Origin: Zygaena filipendulae
Taxonomy: Eukaryota; Arthropoda; Insecta; Lepidoptera; Zygaenidae
NCBI GenBank assembly: GCA_907165275.2
Contig: OU015670.1
Coordinates: forward strand, 5,731,501-5,795,500
Direction of reading: 5' to 3'
Length of the DNA stretch: 64,000 nt
Positions 48,365 through 59,435 of the stretch are shown in pieces. Within the stretch, counting starts at the first letter, position 1, and each line of letters opens with the position of its first letter. A model generated the notes under the pieces. It had not been told where the DNA came from and did not search any database. It was given only the letters and a program-made list of their open reading frames with translations. The translations under genes and the position numbers were made by a program.

Positions 48365-49080
48365 TTTTATTTTTTATTTAACGGCTATAGATACATGTCT
48401 TTTAAGGCAGACTTAAACAATTAACCAAATTACATTTTTCCTACACTACTACAGATAAATTTATATATATTTGTCGCAGCGGGCAGGCAGACGGGGTATG
48501 GGCGCAAAGGGAGCATTCAATAACTAGTCAGGAGAGCAGTAGTTAATGGTCAGGATGAGGGAAGGCCACTCTAAGGCGATAATAAGAGAGTGATTTACGA
48601 ATCAACACAAAGGATCTTTATTTTCTAATTTACAACAAACAAAGGAAAGCATATAGTCAAGATTACAGTAATTAAGAGAACCGACAGTAATTAAGTAAAC
48701 CGACAGTTTTGTCGGGAGCGAGTGCTCTATGAGTTGTATCCAAAGATCGACTCCCTGCACTGCTCGAAGCCTTCTCTTGCTGCCTCCCCGAAGGGGAGGC
48801 AGCAGAGGTGTCTGCGTCGGGGCAGAGCCCCCTGCAGTGGGCGATCCCACGCTATCCGCCACTACGGACAGGAACTGGGGGGCGGTCCGCAGACCGCGTG
48901 GATCGTCGGGGCGGAGCCGGCGCCGCCCGTCAGGGCGGCGTCTAGGCTCCGTCAGCCTCCCCGCACAGAGGAGTGCGCGCTACTTTAATAGTGACTGTCC
49001 CCACCGCGCACTCCCTCCACAACAACTCTGTCCAATAGCAGATACTACCCGCCACGTGTTTACAAAATTATAATGACCAA
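48365..49080 (-). other. Unassigned block with an abrupt GC-rich core
   Basis: From 48760 to 48985 the sequence is strongly GC-rich inside AT-rich DNA, with a perfect hairpin 'gctgcctccccgaaggggag' ... On the minus strand the core is preceded by a TATA-like 'tattaaa' (near 48985) and followed by 'aaaataaagatcc' (near 48610-48622). That arrangement resembles the promoter/poly(A) layout of a retrotransposon LTR, but I find no TG...CA ends with a target duplication. The open frames on both strands are low-complexity and unconvincing. Confidence 0.3.
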
Positions 49081-49299
49081 TTACTAAAAGTAACTTAAAT
49101 AAGATTCACATTATAGATTAATGGAATCACACAATAATTAAACTATAACATCTGATATTAAATAAACAGTAGTTTCACAAATTAAGGTTACATCAAAACA
49201 AGTGCCAACTTGATTTATCAGTCCGAGGGTGGATAGATATTTTTAAAACAATGAAAACAGAACTATCTCCGACATATTTATAAAATGTGAGATATTTTA

Positions 49300-49620
49300 A
49301 TAGGGCTTTTAAATTTGTTGGCACTTCTAAGACTTTGAAGATCCGACCAGAGAGAAGGTAATCACTACGTGATCCGACACCAAAACTAAACGCTTTTGAC
49401 ATTTCATGACAATGTGATCAAGGTCAGCGACTTCACCGTTACACGAGTTCGAATTGCATCTTGCTTCTGTAACGATGTTCAGTCTTGCTAAATGTGCTGG
49501 TGTTCTGCAGTGTCCGAACCTCAGCCGGTTGATGGTGGTAATGAAATTTCTACTATCTGTTTCTTTATTTTTATTATACCACGGTAGAGGTATACGTATT
49601 ATGCACAAACTACTTAGAGA
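49300..49620 (-). pseudogene. Non-LTR retrotransposon ORF2 C-terminal fragment
   Basis: The minus-strand frame carries 'NFITTINRLRFGHCRTPAHL' followed by ARLNIV, then C...C and DLDHIVMKC. This 'RLRxGH..tp.HL..l......C..C......HhhxxC' pattern is what I know from the zinc-knuckle region after RNase H in arthropod LINE ORF2 proteins. The catalytic domains are missing, so it is a dead fragment. Confidence 0.6.
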
Positions 49621-49639
49621 TACTACCGCGCGTAGTATT

Positions 49640-50087
49640 ATGTACCTAACAGGGTTGCCAACAAAAAAAGATATACCTCGTACTTATGCAGCTAAAAATC
49701 TCGTATTATGACTTTCAAACCTGGTACTTTGCTATAATATTGTAGATCACCTACTTATCAGCGTAGCGCATATTGAAATATTTAAAAAAAGTACTTAAAA
49801 TGACATTATCCAAAAAGATGTGAAATAATAATTTTAGTTAGAAATCGAATAATAGATTGTTGCACTGAGCACTAAGTGAGTCCTAATGCATGATTGTTAT
49901 GTTGGTAAATTAGCAGGAGTGCATTAATTATTATTTACTCACTTTAGCAAGGTGCGTAACTAAATTGTACGAGGTTGATAGCATCCAAAGACCACAAATC
50001 TCGTATTTGTACGAGGAACCTCGTACGATTGGCAACCCTGCTATTTAACGTAACCTACATTTTTGTACCTACCTAAAGCACTTATTA
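49640..50087. other. AT-rich spacer with an inverted pair near its ends
   Basis: 'acagggttgccaac' at 49650 and 'ggcaaccctgctat' at 50032 are inverted, and 'ctcgtacttatgcag' / 'ctcgtatttgtacga' are related in orientation, so 49648-50042 may be another small element. No gene is visible. Confidence 0.35.
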
Positions 50088-50221
50088 CATCTTGCAATTT
50101 CGGATACAATTTAGGGTTGGTGAGTGAGAGAAAGAGCGAGTAATCACACTACACTAAACTGTGCCCTAAATCGACTACTTTAGAGATTGGTGTCTGACAA
50201 ATTGTAAAGTGTAATAAGCGC
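50088..50221. mobile_element. Second copy of the 'gc(g/a)cttattaca' MITE
   Basis: The ends 'gcacttattacatcttgcaa' and 'ttgtaaagtgtaataagcgc' match those of 48159-48319, and it shares 'tcggatacaatttaggg' and 'gtgagtgagag'. The (GA)n expansion is missing here. Both copies are followed by 'taagcacaaattaactagac', so the insertion site itself may lie in a duplicated or repetitive segment. Confidence 0.7.
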
Positions 50222-50642
50222 TTAAGAGCTGTCTTAAGCACAAATTAACTAGACTTATGACTGTCTTATGTTGGCGGGGGCAAATTGACCTTTTCTTTTG
50301 GCCATTTCGATTGTTCGTCGTTTGTTCGTGATTGTTCGATCAATTTGTTCTGTTCGATCTCAGTTATTTTTTTTTTTATTAAATAAGAATTTACCGTACA
50401 ACGGAATCTCATTCCATCGATTGACGAACGATCCATACTACGCACACTAATTTAAAGTAATGATGTAAACGTGGTAAAAGTAAGAACTTAACTATTTGAT
50501 TTAAAATAAAAAGCTTCTGTCGTTTTAGCTCCGTATGAAAGGAATGGATACGGCCTTTTATTGGCAACATTTAAAAAAAATTAATTCGAAGTGCACCTCA
50601 GATTAACTAGACCAGAGAGAAGGTAATGAACTAGACATAATA

Positions 50643-51928
50643 CGTGGGGCGCACTATAAGTTTCCGGAATGAATATGAAAAAATACTATTAAAGGTACAA
50701 AATTAATTTATTGTTTTTCAAAATAATCTCCCTTGGCGTCTATGCACTTTTTCATTCGATGAAACCAGTTTTGAAAACTTTTGTGCCACTCCTCTGTGGT
50801 GACCTCTGAAACGTGTTTTTCATACTCCTCGACAGACTCTTCTGGTGATGAAAATCGTTGACCGCGTAATTGGTTCTTAATTTTTGGGAACAGAAAAAAG
50901 TCACAAGGTGCCAGGTCGGGACTGTATGCAGGATGACTCATGAGTTCTACATTTTTCGCCTTCAAAAAGTCGTCGTCTGGCCGTGTGAGAACTAGCATTG
51001 TCGTGGTGAAGGATGATACGGCGTTTACGGTTATTTTTACGGAGTTCGTCAATAACTTCCGGCAAACAAATGGTCGTGTACCAGTCACTATTCACTGTAC
51101 GACGATTCTCTAAAGCAACAGTAGCCACGTGTCTAGTTTTATTAAAAAAAGAAGCAATCATCCGCTTAGATGCACTTTTCACGCGCGCCACTTTGGTTGG
51201 TTTCGGCTCATCTTGAAAGACCCATACGCTCGATTGCTGCTTTGTTTTGGGATCGTAGCAATAAATCCATGTTTCGTCACCTGTTACTATGTCCCACACC
51301 AAATTTGACGCACCTTCGTTGAATCTGGTAAGCATGGCACTGCACCAAGTGACGCGGTCCGTTTTTTGAGTCTCGGTCAAGTTGTGTGGGATCCACCGCG
51401 AGCACAGCTTTCTCACACCCAAATGTTTATGTAGGATTAATTGTATTTGACTCATGCCTATTTCTAAGGATGCGCGAATTTCATGGTAGGTCACATGCAT
51501 GTCTGTTTCAATCATACGGCGCACAGCATCGATGCTTTTGTTGGTCACAGCGGTGGACGGCCGACCATCGCGAGATTCGTCACTGAGATTGATACGACCA
51601 CGCTTGAATTCTGCAAACCAGCTATAAACAGTTGTCTTGCATGGTGCTTCATTGCCAAAAGCTGTTTCAAGCCGAGCGATGCTCTGTTGAGCTGTCAAAT
51701 TACACTTAAAATCGTAGAAAATCATACTACGAAAATTTTCCCGAGTTAAATCCATGTTGATGCAGACACACAATTTTTTAAATGGCGCCACAAGGTAAAA
51801 ACAAAAGACAGTCAGATGAAACAAACTGCATTCTACAGCCAAAGAGTTCTATTTTCAAATGTTGCAATACATTTTTAAATATTGTTTATGTAAGTGGCCA
51901 GTTCCGGAAACTTACAGTGCGCCCTATG
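50643..51928 (-). mobile_element. Mariner (Tc1/mariner) transposon, 1,286 bp, near full length
   Basis: 27-bp inverted repeats: left 'cgtggggcgcactataagtt' onward, right ending 'cagtgcgccctatg', differing at three positions, each extending into 'ccggaa'. TA dinucleotides flank both sides (50641-50642, 51929-51930). It contains a mariner transposase pseudogene on the minus strand. Size, ends and target site all fit mariner. Confidence 0.92.
50708..51755 (-). pseudogene. Mariner transposase (DD34D type) with one frameshift
   Basis: The natural start is the ATG at 51755 (MDLTRENFRS). The N-terminal helix-turn-helix region is present ('TAQQSIARLETAFGNEAPCK', 'TVYSWFAEFKRGR', 'DESRDGRPS'), then 'GDETWIYCYDP' with the first catalytic D, 'ILHHDNASSH' with the second, and 'HPAYSPDLAPCDFFLFP' with the third, each in the mariner context. 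Shortly after the second motif, near 50975-50990, the frame shifts by one base, so the first frame ends at 50901 in nonsense and the second continues to 50708. Apart from that shift I see no stop codon, so inactivation is recent. Confidence 0.9.
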
Positions 51929-51942
51929 TATTAAGTCTAAGT

Positions 51943-52320
51943 GGACTTTTGGCAGAATTTTTGCAAAAAGGACGCCAGTTTTATTTCTTTGTTTTGAAAA
52001 TTTGTTTATCGTGATTAATGCTGAATGAATATGGTGGATTTTGCATAATAGTGATCTATTAATGATGAACAGTGTATGGAAATGTACAGTGAAATAAGAT
52101 GAAATGGGGCGTTCATCGGGAGGTTATCGTTTTACAATATAAGTTCCCATAGAGCGTCCTATTAAGATTCAACTGTGAAGAGTTACTGCCAAAAGTTCCG
52201 ATAAAGCATCGAAATGCATCTCACCAATGCATTGTGATGTAAATAACTTCAGAAGAAGAAAAATACTACTGAATTGGCTGTATAGACTTCCTTTGCCTTT
52301 CCTGTTGGGGTAAATCTAAC
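51943..52320. repeat. Direct repeat copy 1 (about 0.37 kb)
   Basis: It runs from 'ggacttttggcagaattttt' to 'cctgttggggtaaat' and matches 53393-53760 with scattered substitutions and indels. Shared landmarks are 'gttttatttctttgttttg', 'tggtggattttg', 'gcgttcatcgggaggtt', 'cagagcgtcct'-like sequence and 'tgaattggctgta'. It abuts the mariner insertion. Confidence 0.75.
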
Positions 52321-52609
52321 AAAAAAAAAAAATAAGTCCGTTAGGTAGGTACCTATGTTTTTATTTAAATTTTCAGAAAAGTTTCAGCCATGTTTCAGCC
52401 CGTCACAAACCTATTTAATTTGTGCACGCCCTGTAATCTTCAAGGAAAAATTTTGGTCCGTAGAGCAAAATGTTGCATGAAGTTTACCTCCCCGCCCGAA
52501 CCCGTGTGTCTCCCCTCAAACACCATTGTCAAGTGTCAACCCAATATCCAAAGAGAATATAAATCTTTGAACTCTATGTAGTTTGTGGTTAACCCGTTTC
52601 CACCGTTTA

Positions 52610-53082
52610 TAGGATATGTTCCAAAATGGACTGATACCACAGGCCCAGTGCTCCCAGTGCCCTGAATAACTTTCAGCATACTGCCGCAGTGCCCGCAGTA
52701 GGCGGTATGACGTCATAATCGTCGCCATTTTTGTACTGGTAAGGTGCTCTCAGTGGTTTGATCACATGGTCAACCTGTGGGTTTTAAAGCGTGACGTGAC
52801 AATGACATGCAGAGCTCAGATGCGCAACACGATAAAATTTCATCTAGCCAATTTTTATCGATTCTCGTCGATGTAAATTATTTTGTCTACCAGTAGTAAG
52901 TACCAGTCGTAACATGGCAGCAAAAAATGTTTGATGGATGACAGTATACTAGACTGCGTTCCATTTTAAAGTAAACCGATCATTATTGCTCAGTATAGCT
53001 AACTTTATAAGAACAGCTTCGCAGTATACTGCAGTGACGTCATACCTTACAGTGCTCTTAGTGTTTACGGAACATACCCATG
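52610..53082. mobile_element. MITE-like element with 'gg(g/a)(c/t)atgttcc' ends
   Basis: Left 'aggatatgttccaaaatgg' and right 'tttacggaacatacccat' are inverted relatives. The interior matches 6429-6740. It lies between the two 0.37-kb direct repeats. Confidence 0.6.
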
Positions 53083-53392
53083 GCTTGGAATATCTATGTA
53101 GAGCTTATCTAAACTAAAATAACGCAGCCCACTACTTCAATAGCAGTTTTAGATATGCGGGATCATAATTATACTGATAATATCTATTTAGTGGTTATAT
53201 ACTCTTTGAGTGTGAGTGCGGCGACAGTATTGCACACTTGTGATGAATAGACAAACCAGATTTATATGTGTCGTATCCATATTTTAACGGCTGTGCGTGT
53301 GCGTAGACCCGATGGAGGGGCGCGTCATTTTAGCTTAGATGATCTCTACCTACCTATTATATATTAATAAATATTTAGTGGAGGACTTTTGG

Positions 53393-53760
53393 CGGGATTA
53401 ACAGAAATGGGTCTCAATTTTATTTCTTTGTTTTACAAATTAGTTTATGGCAACTAATATTGCGTGAATGTGGTGGATTTTGTATAATAGTCATCCATTA
53501 GTGATAAACAGTGTGCGGAAACAGTAAGATAACATAAAATGTTGCGTTCATCGGGAGGTTGTCGTTTTACTAATACAACTTCCCACAGAGCGTCCTAAGT
53601 TGCTATTAAGGCTCAACTGTGAAGAGTTGCTACCAAAAGTTCCGGTAAAGCATCAAAATGCATCCCACCAATAACTTCAGAAGAAGAAAAGTACAACTGA
53701 ATTGGCTGTATGGACTCAGATTCCTGTGCCTTCTCCAAAGGAGTAAATTTAAACAAATAA
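53393..53760. repeat. Direct repeat copy 2 (about 0.37 kb)
   Basis: Same orientation and extent as 51943-52320, about four-fifths identical by eye. 1.07 kb separates the copies. It has no open frame. Confidence 0.75.
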
Positions 53761-55239
53761 AAATTTAGGGGAAAGTTTGTTAATCGTACTATAATATATT
53801 AATGCCGCAATTTTTAAGTATAAATTATTAATTGTATAGAAATTTTGATATTAAATGTTTCTTAAAAAAAATCTAGACATTTTTGCTTTTGATCAATTTT
53901 TTTTTTATGAAAACCAATATTTTCGCCCTAATAATTTCGAAACTAAGGCAAAAACTTGACGCTATGTATTTTTTATAAACTTAATAATATGATTTTATTT
54001 TGGGAGATTAAGGGAAATTTGACTTAACCTTTAGGGCTAAATGTTATCTTTAGGGGTAAATGTTTTCGAGAGTTGGTAACACTGAAAAAAAAATCATGAA
54101 AATATTTAATTTTGGATTTAAAATTTATCACAAGTTTTCACAAGAAAAAGACGTTTTTAATTTACGAAAAGGACTATCTAGTGTTAAGTGACGATCTAAC
54201 GAACATCAGAGAAATGTGGCTCAAACGTTTAAGGGGAAAAGGATTTTAACCGTTGACAAGTTTTGCTTAACTAAATCTGGCGAACTGCCTATCCAACCCT
54301 CTTTTCTGCAAAGGAAATTGAAGATGGCATTCACCGTCAAATAGGTGGAGCCATAAAACCACAAATTGGAATTGGAAGATGGCATTTCATTCAGTTCATT
54401 GGACGACAAAGGTTAGGTTAGGTTAGTTCTTAGTTTGTATAAAAATAGTTGCTATCTGCATCTCTTTGTACCTGCATAGTTCTTCTGAACAAAAAATAGA
54501 ACAGATTTGAATGCAGTTTTCACTATCTTGTACCTACTTACTGTCAAGTTTTTGGAAAAGTTTATACACATACCTAAACGGAATCTGGATGAAACCGTGG
54601 GGAACAGCTATTGTACAGTAATTTACTTAAATCTGGGTAGATCCTGTTCAGTCTAGTTAGTACAGTACCTAGTATTTCAGGGTCCAATTTTTGTCTCAGA
54701 TTGTGGAGTAGATGATATTATGCTTTAAGGTACAAAAATATGATTTTATTAGTACCTACTTACATATTTATAGCATATTTATAGCTTATATTTTTCTATT
54801 ACATTTCAGATAAGCTTGATGATCACACCTGTAATACCTGTCATGACCATACCTAGCAAGCCATCAAAGCCACTGCTGGTAATTAGTTGCTAAATTATAT
54901 TTTAAATTACTGTTTAGTTCAATGTACTATTAAGAAAGTATTTAGACTTTTATTAATCAATAAAAAATGTATTGTTACATAAGTTTTGTAATTTACAGAT
55001 CAGCTGGATAAATTAAGTTCATATTTATAGCAATACCCATTATCCATTCATAAACGGTAGGTATGCCCATTGATTTTTTTTTACAATTTTCTGTTTACAG
55101 ATTGGATCAAGATGGGGTTTAACATCCACAAGTGAAATTACATATGACCCACCTGGTAATTTGTTTTTAGTATTCCGTTTATATCTCTTCTCTCGTTCTG
55201 AGAACGTTTTAGTGTTGTAACAGCTATATAAATAACTAG
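53761..55239. other. AT-rich intergenic DNA
   Basis: I see no gene. Around 53985-54085 there is a block ('tttattttgggagattaagg', 'ttaggggtaaatgttttcga', 'gagttggtaacactg') that also occurs near 760-835 ('ttaggggtaaatattttcga', 'gaattggtagctctg'), so it is a further dispersed repeat. 'aggttaggttagttcttag' at 54414 is a short (AGGTT)n motif. Confidence 0.5.
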
Positions 55240-55905
55240 TTGTGCCTCGTGATTTCACTCGCGTTAATTTCAGAGTCCCCACGGTCTAATGTATAAACTA
55301 TATATTGTAAAGTTTCATTTAAATGGATCCAGTAGTTTTTGCGTGAAAGAGTAACAAACATCCATCCATACAAACTCTCGTATGTATAATATTAGTAAGG
55401 ATATCCTAAATAAAGTCCTCCACCGTGTCTGTCTGTCTGTTCGCGATAAATTCAAAAACTACCGAACAGACTTTATACGGCTGTCACCAATAGATAGAGT
55501 GATGAGAAAGATTAGGCATATAATTTGTCAGTGTTTTGTGTATATTGGTTGAAATATAACAATATTTTTGAAAGTGTCGTAAAAAATACTTTGTTATGCT
55601 TTCACACGTTAACGACTCTACCAATCACCACGAAATTTTGCATACACGTCAAGGCTAAAGAGATCTTCGAAATTACCGCCGGTGCAACCGGGGAAACAGG
55701 TAGTAAATCCTTCCTATTATAAATGCAAAAGTGAGTTTGATTGTTTGTTTGTAACGCTTTCACGCCTTAACGGCTGAACCGATCATCACGAAATGTATGA
55801 AACATGTTGTCAGGTGTAGAGAAGGACATAGGGTACTTTTCATCCCGGAATTCCCACGGGTACTCTAAAATTTCCGTGGGTAAAACTGCGAGGAACAGCT
55901 AGTTA
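55240..55905. repeat. Two copies of the common repeat in opposite orientation
   Basis: A plus-oriented copy (55240-55400, 'gtgcctcgtgatttcactcg') and a minus-oriented copy (55715-55905, 'ggtacttttcatcccggaat', ending 'gaggaacagctagt') face each other around AT-rich spacer. Neither codes for protein. Confidence 0.6.
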
Positions 55906-55994
55906 TATACTGACTACCTATATGTCTTAAATATGCATAGACAGCTAACTTATTAATAAGAAATCAGTTTTTTCATGTATGTATTTTTAGACAT

Positions 55995-56630
55995 AATAGG
56001 GTACTTGCATGAAATTTATAATAAGAAATTGTGTCAATATTTCAAAAATAGAGCCTTAGAAAAGCGCTATCGTGAAAGATTTACTAAAAAATTTTCAATA
56101 GTTTCCAAAATATTCAACTTTTAATTTTGTGAAACGGAACGTTGCAACGAAACACCAATCACAGCCAAGCTTAACACATGACGTCACTTTTAATTTTTTA
56201 GGAAACATTTACCTCTTTCAGAGAAGGCAAAAGAAACTAAGTGCATACAGTCAACGCATATTTTTCATTTTCTGAAGTTTTTTACTTTAAAATGCATCGG
56301 TAACATGCATTTCGATTCTTTACTGGAACTTTTGGAAGTAAATCGACACAGTTCAACCTTAATTTCGCTTTTGGATATTGAAGTTATCTGTCTGTCAGTG
56401 TCACATAACCCTGTCAATATGACATTGACATTTCTATCACAGATTAATAAGGCGTAATTTTGAACAAGTGACGTCATTCCGCGTTTCGGCGGTAAGGTCT
56501 AAAGTAGGAACTTTGAAACGCTCTATTTCATTAATTTATGCATATATTTTTTTTCTTTTTCTTGCTTTGTTTAAGTAGGCCATATATCTTTAAAATAGAC
56601 TGAAAAAAAAAATCATGCAAGTACCCTATT
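55995..56630. mobile_element. 636-bp DNA transposon with 'aatagggtacttgcatga' inverted ends
   Basis: The first 18 bases and the last 18 are exact reverse complements. TA lies at the third position of each end, so a Tc1/mariner-like TA target with GGGTACTTGC termini is possible. The right 270 bp match 229-508. It lacks a transposase. Confidence 0.75.
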
Positions 56631-56958
56631 GTTTCTTCACCAACTTTGAGTGCAACTAATAAAGATGCATTTGCTATTAGTATTTTGTTTAAAGCACGAT
56701 AGCAAGAATTAAATTTTAATAAAAATTATAATGAGCTTTTTTTGTTTAGGTAAAGTGACCCGAACACCTAAAAGAACTGCACAGGAGGAGGCTCATTGAA
56801 AAATTGGGAAGGCTTTTGGCCAAATCCAAGCTACTGTTTACAGAATATAAAAATCTACTGAATACAGAAATTAAAAAATAAATGTTTCAATAAATAAAAA
56901 TATATGTATTTTATTTCTTAGACAAAAACCAATAATTTTATAATCTAGAAAAGGGCTA

Positions 56959-57110
56959 GGTCCAGGAATTTGTATGGGCTGTGTGACTATGTTTCCTTCG
57001 CCTACTATTTTTCTAGTTTTATAATTAAAAAAAAGGTCCGGGAATTTGTTTTGGCTGTGTGACTATGTTTCCTCCGTTTACTATTTTTCTAGTTTTATAA
57101 TTAAAAAAAA
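56959..57110. repeat. 76-bp tandem duplication upstream of the CENP-H-like gene
   Basis: Unit 56959-57034 ('ggtccaggaatttgtatggg' onward) is followed by 57035-57110 ('ggtccgggaatttgttttgg' onward). Both contain 'ctgtgtgactatgtttcc' and 'tttttctagttttataatt' and end in an A run. The duplicated block ends 250 bp before the start codon. Confidence 0.8.
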
Positions 57111-57187
57111 AACGAACTGTCGTGTTCTAAATTGCTACTGTCAGTTGTATAAGGACCAAAACGAATGTAGGGGAGATGTCCGTCTGA

Positions 57188-57250
57188 TACGGTAGTATCT
57201 CTAAATAGTTTGTGAATTTGTGTCACAAACTACTTAGAGATACCACCGTA
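57188..57250. repeat. 28-bp inverted repeat 108 bp upstream of a start codon
   Basis: Arm 57188-57215 ('tacggtagtatctctaaata' onward) pairs with 57223-57250 ('tcacaaactacttagagata' onward) with two mismatches and a 7-nt loop. A related single arm ('cacaaactacttagagatac') is at 49603-49622, so this may be a tiny MITE. It lies between the duplicated block and the CENP-H-like gene. Confidence 0.7.
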
Positions 57251-57357
57251 TGTAGACTTAAGTCTAGTTAATTTGTGACCATATGTTTCAGCCAAGAGAA
57301 TAAATAAACTGCATTAATTTCACTTATAAATTCATAAATTGTTATAAATTTATAAAC

Positions 57358-59263
57358 ATGGCTGGTTTCAATGAATTAAAATATGTGAGTAACGCGTTCG
57401 AGAACAAGATGCAATGTTTATCCGAAGGTTTATTTTGCGCGAAAATCGGCGAATCGTTCGATGAAAATATTGCAAAGAAATTACGCGACCTGTCGTTGTT
57501 TACGTCTAAATTAAGGTTGTTGCGAGCGAAACCCTTAGCGTGTGAGTATGTATTTAATTATCACTACATTGTATAAAGCAAAGTCGCTTCTCGCTGTCTG
57601 TCTGTCCCTTTGTATGCTTAGATCTTTAAAACTACGCAACCGATTTTGATGCGGTTTTTTTAAATAGATAGAGAAGGAAAGAGGAAGGTTTATATGTATA
57701 GTTTATTCTGGAATTTCCGCGGGAACTCCGTAATTTCCGCGGATGAAACAGTGGGTGACAGCTCGTATCATTGTATTGTACTTGATCTCTCTTGTCCACT
57801 GTAACTGGCTATGTGCATTACAATTTGTATATAATTTATTAGGTTGCAGGGTACTCGTTATTAGATTTTATCCTGTAAATTTCCAGTAAATCATCAAGTG
57901 GCGGAACATGAAACAGATGTTATCAGGGACTATGGTGACACTGTCACTGCCAAAATATTTGAAAAGCTGTTCGTCAAGTCCGCTCTTCAGACACAGGCTG
58001 TGAAGGCGTTACTCACAACACCTGATAATAAACTTGACCAAGAACTCATTGAGAAGAAGGAGTGGGTATCATCTAATACTGTCAATAGACATGTTCAAAT
58101 TGATATGAATGTCCCACATATCTTGATTAGAATTCAGATTTCCAATAAGAAAATTTAAATTGAAAAAATAGAAGTAAATACCTACAATTTTAGTTTTATT
58201 AAAATTGGCCCAGAGCATTTGAGCATTTTTAGCTTTTCTGCCATACAAAATCACTACAATGGAAAGAGTTCCAGAACTCACAAAGTTCCTGACCACATGC
58301 ATCTATTCAGTTGTTAAAAATGTACCAATCATTTTTGAATAAATCATATTTTAAAATTATAGCACCATTTTGTGTTAAATTTTTTTTATGATCAACAAAT
58401 TTTTGGTATTTTAACAATTTAATAAGATATACATAGTTAAAATATGTTCCTTAACTTACAATGGAGCGTTATTTTGTGGGTTAACATGTTATTGCTTATC
58501 GGTTAACATTTACTCCCAACAGGCAGATCAGATCGCAGCTTAAGCAATATGCTGACCAGGAGGGCCAGCTTCGGCAATTGCAGAAAGCGCTGGAGGCAAA
58601 AGAGCAGGAGCTATGGGTGCTCCGGTGCCAGTGGGACTCAGAGTTGGGGGGACTGCGCGACATGAGAGACACACAGGAGCAGCACATACCTGACACCGCT
58701 GAACCTATTTACAAGTGTGTATAAAGGTCTTTTTAGGGTCCCATACCTCAAAAGGAAAAAAGGAATCTTCAACGCGGCTGTACACATTCACCCAGACAAG
58801 TTGAGGGCAAGTATGTAGATGATGCTCTCGTCTTGCCTCACTCTCCCTCACATTGTCTCAGTCGGTCTCGGTCGCTTATCAGTTTTTGCACCCCAATCAA
58901 AGGATCTTGTTGGTTCTCATGCGAGAAACAAAAGCGACCAAGTACATTGTACACACTCATTTCATTTAGTTGCCCGCTGATTGTGTTGAATTTATTAAAT
59001 GTTAATTTTTAAAATTTTATTAAATTTAAAGTGTGTTTGTTGTTGTGTGTATTCTGAAACAATGTACGCAATGCACTAATCCTTCCACCAGGAAACTGTG
59101 CATGCTGGTGGCCAAGATGGAGCTAATGCGATGGTTGACTGCCAAGCTGGTAATGGCGCGCTCGCCGCACTACGACTGGCTCGACGACCCGCACCGCCGG
59201 CTGCAGGTGCTGATGGAGTCGCGCCACCCGTGCACCGTCGACGCGTACTTGCCCGACTACTAA
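57358..59263 (+). CDS. Coiled-coil protein, four exons, 240 aa, CENP-H-like C-terminus
   Basis: Exons 57358-57541, 57887-58061, 58523-58714, 59092-59263; donors gtgagt, gtgggt, gtgtgt, acceptors tttccag, ccaacag, ccaccag; phases 1, 2, 2; total 723 nt. The ATG has the context 'ataaacatg'. The N-terminal half is helical. Residues about 115-165 form a clear coiled coil ('QLRQLQKALEAKEQELWVLR'). The last 55 residues read KLCMLVAKMELMRW, then a helix with 'KLVMARSPHYDWLDDPHRRL'. That matches my memory of the CENP-H C-terminus (hydrophobic helix, LI..S...W..D..L..L.L.L), and the length equals that of CENP-H. CENP-H is an inner-kinetochore (CCAN) protein. The call is tentative because only the C-terminus is diagnostic; otherwise it is an unnamed coiled-coil protein. 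Confidence 0.75.
57700..57770 (-). repeat. Common repeat fragment in intron 1 of the CENP-H-like gene
   Basis: 'tggaatttccgcgggaactc', 'ttccgcggatgaaacagtgg' and 'gacagctcgta' are the reverse-orientation blocks of the common family. The 'ctgtctgtctgtcccttt' run at 57594 belongs to the same insertion. Confidence 0.6.
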
Positions 59264-59435
59264 TCAATGACTACCATCAGTACTGATTGTTGACCACTTA
59301 CTAGCCGGGTCGTCAACTGACTGACTAATACCCGACGGACCGCCCACCAACTACTGAACCGATTAGTACTGGCTAGTGATTTCTTACCACTGATTACTGA
59401 CCACTGGCTACCACGGACCACCGCTACTGATAACT

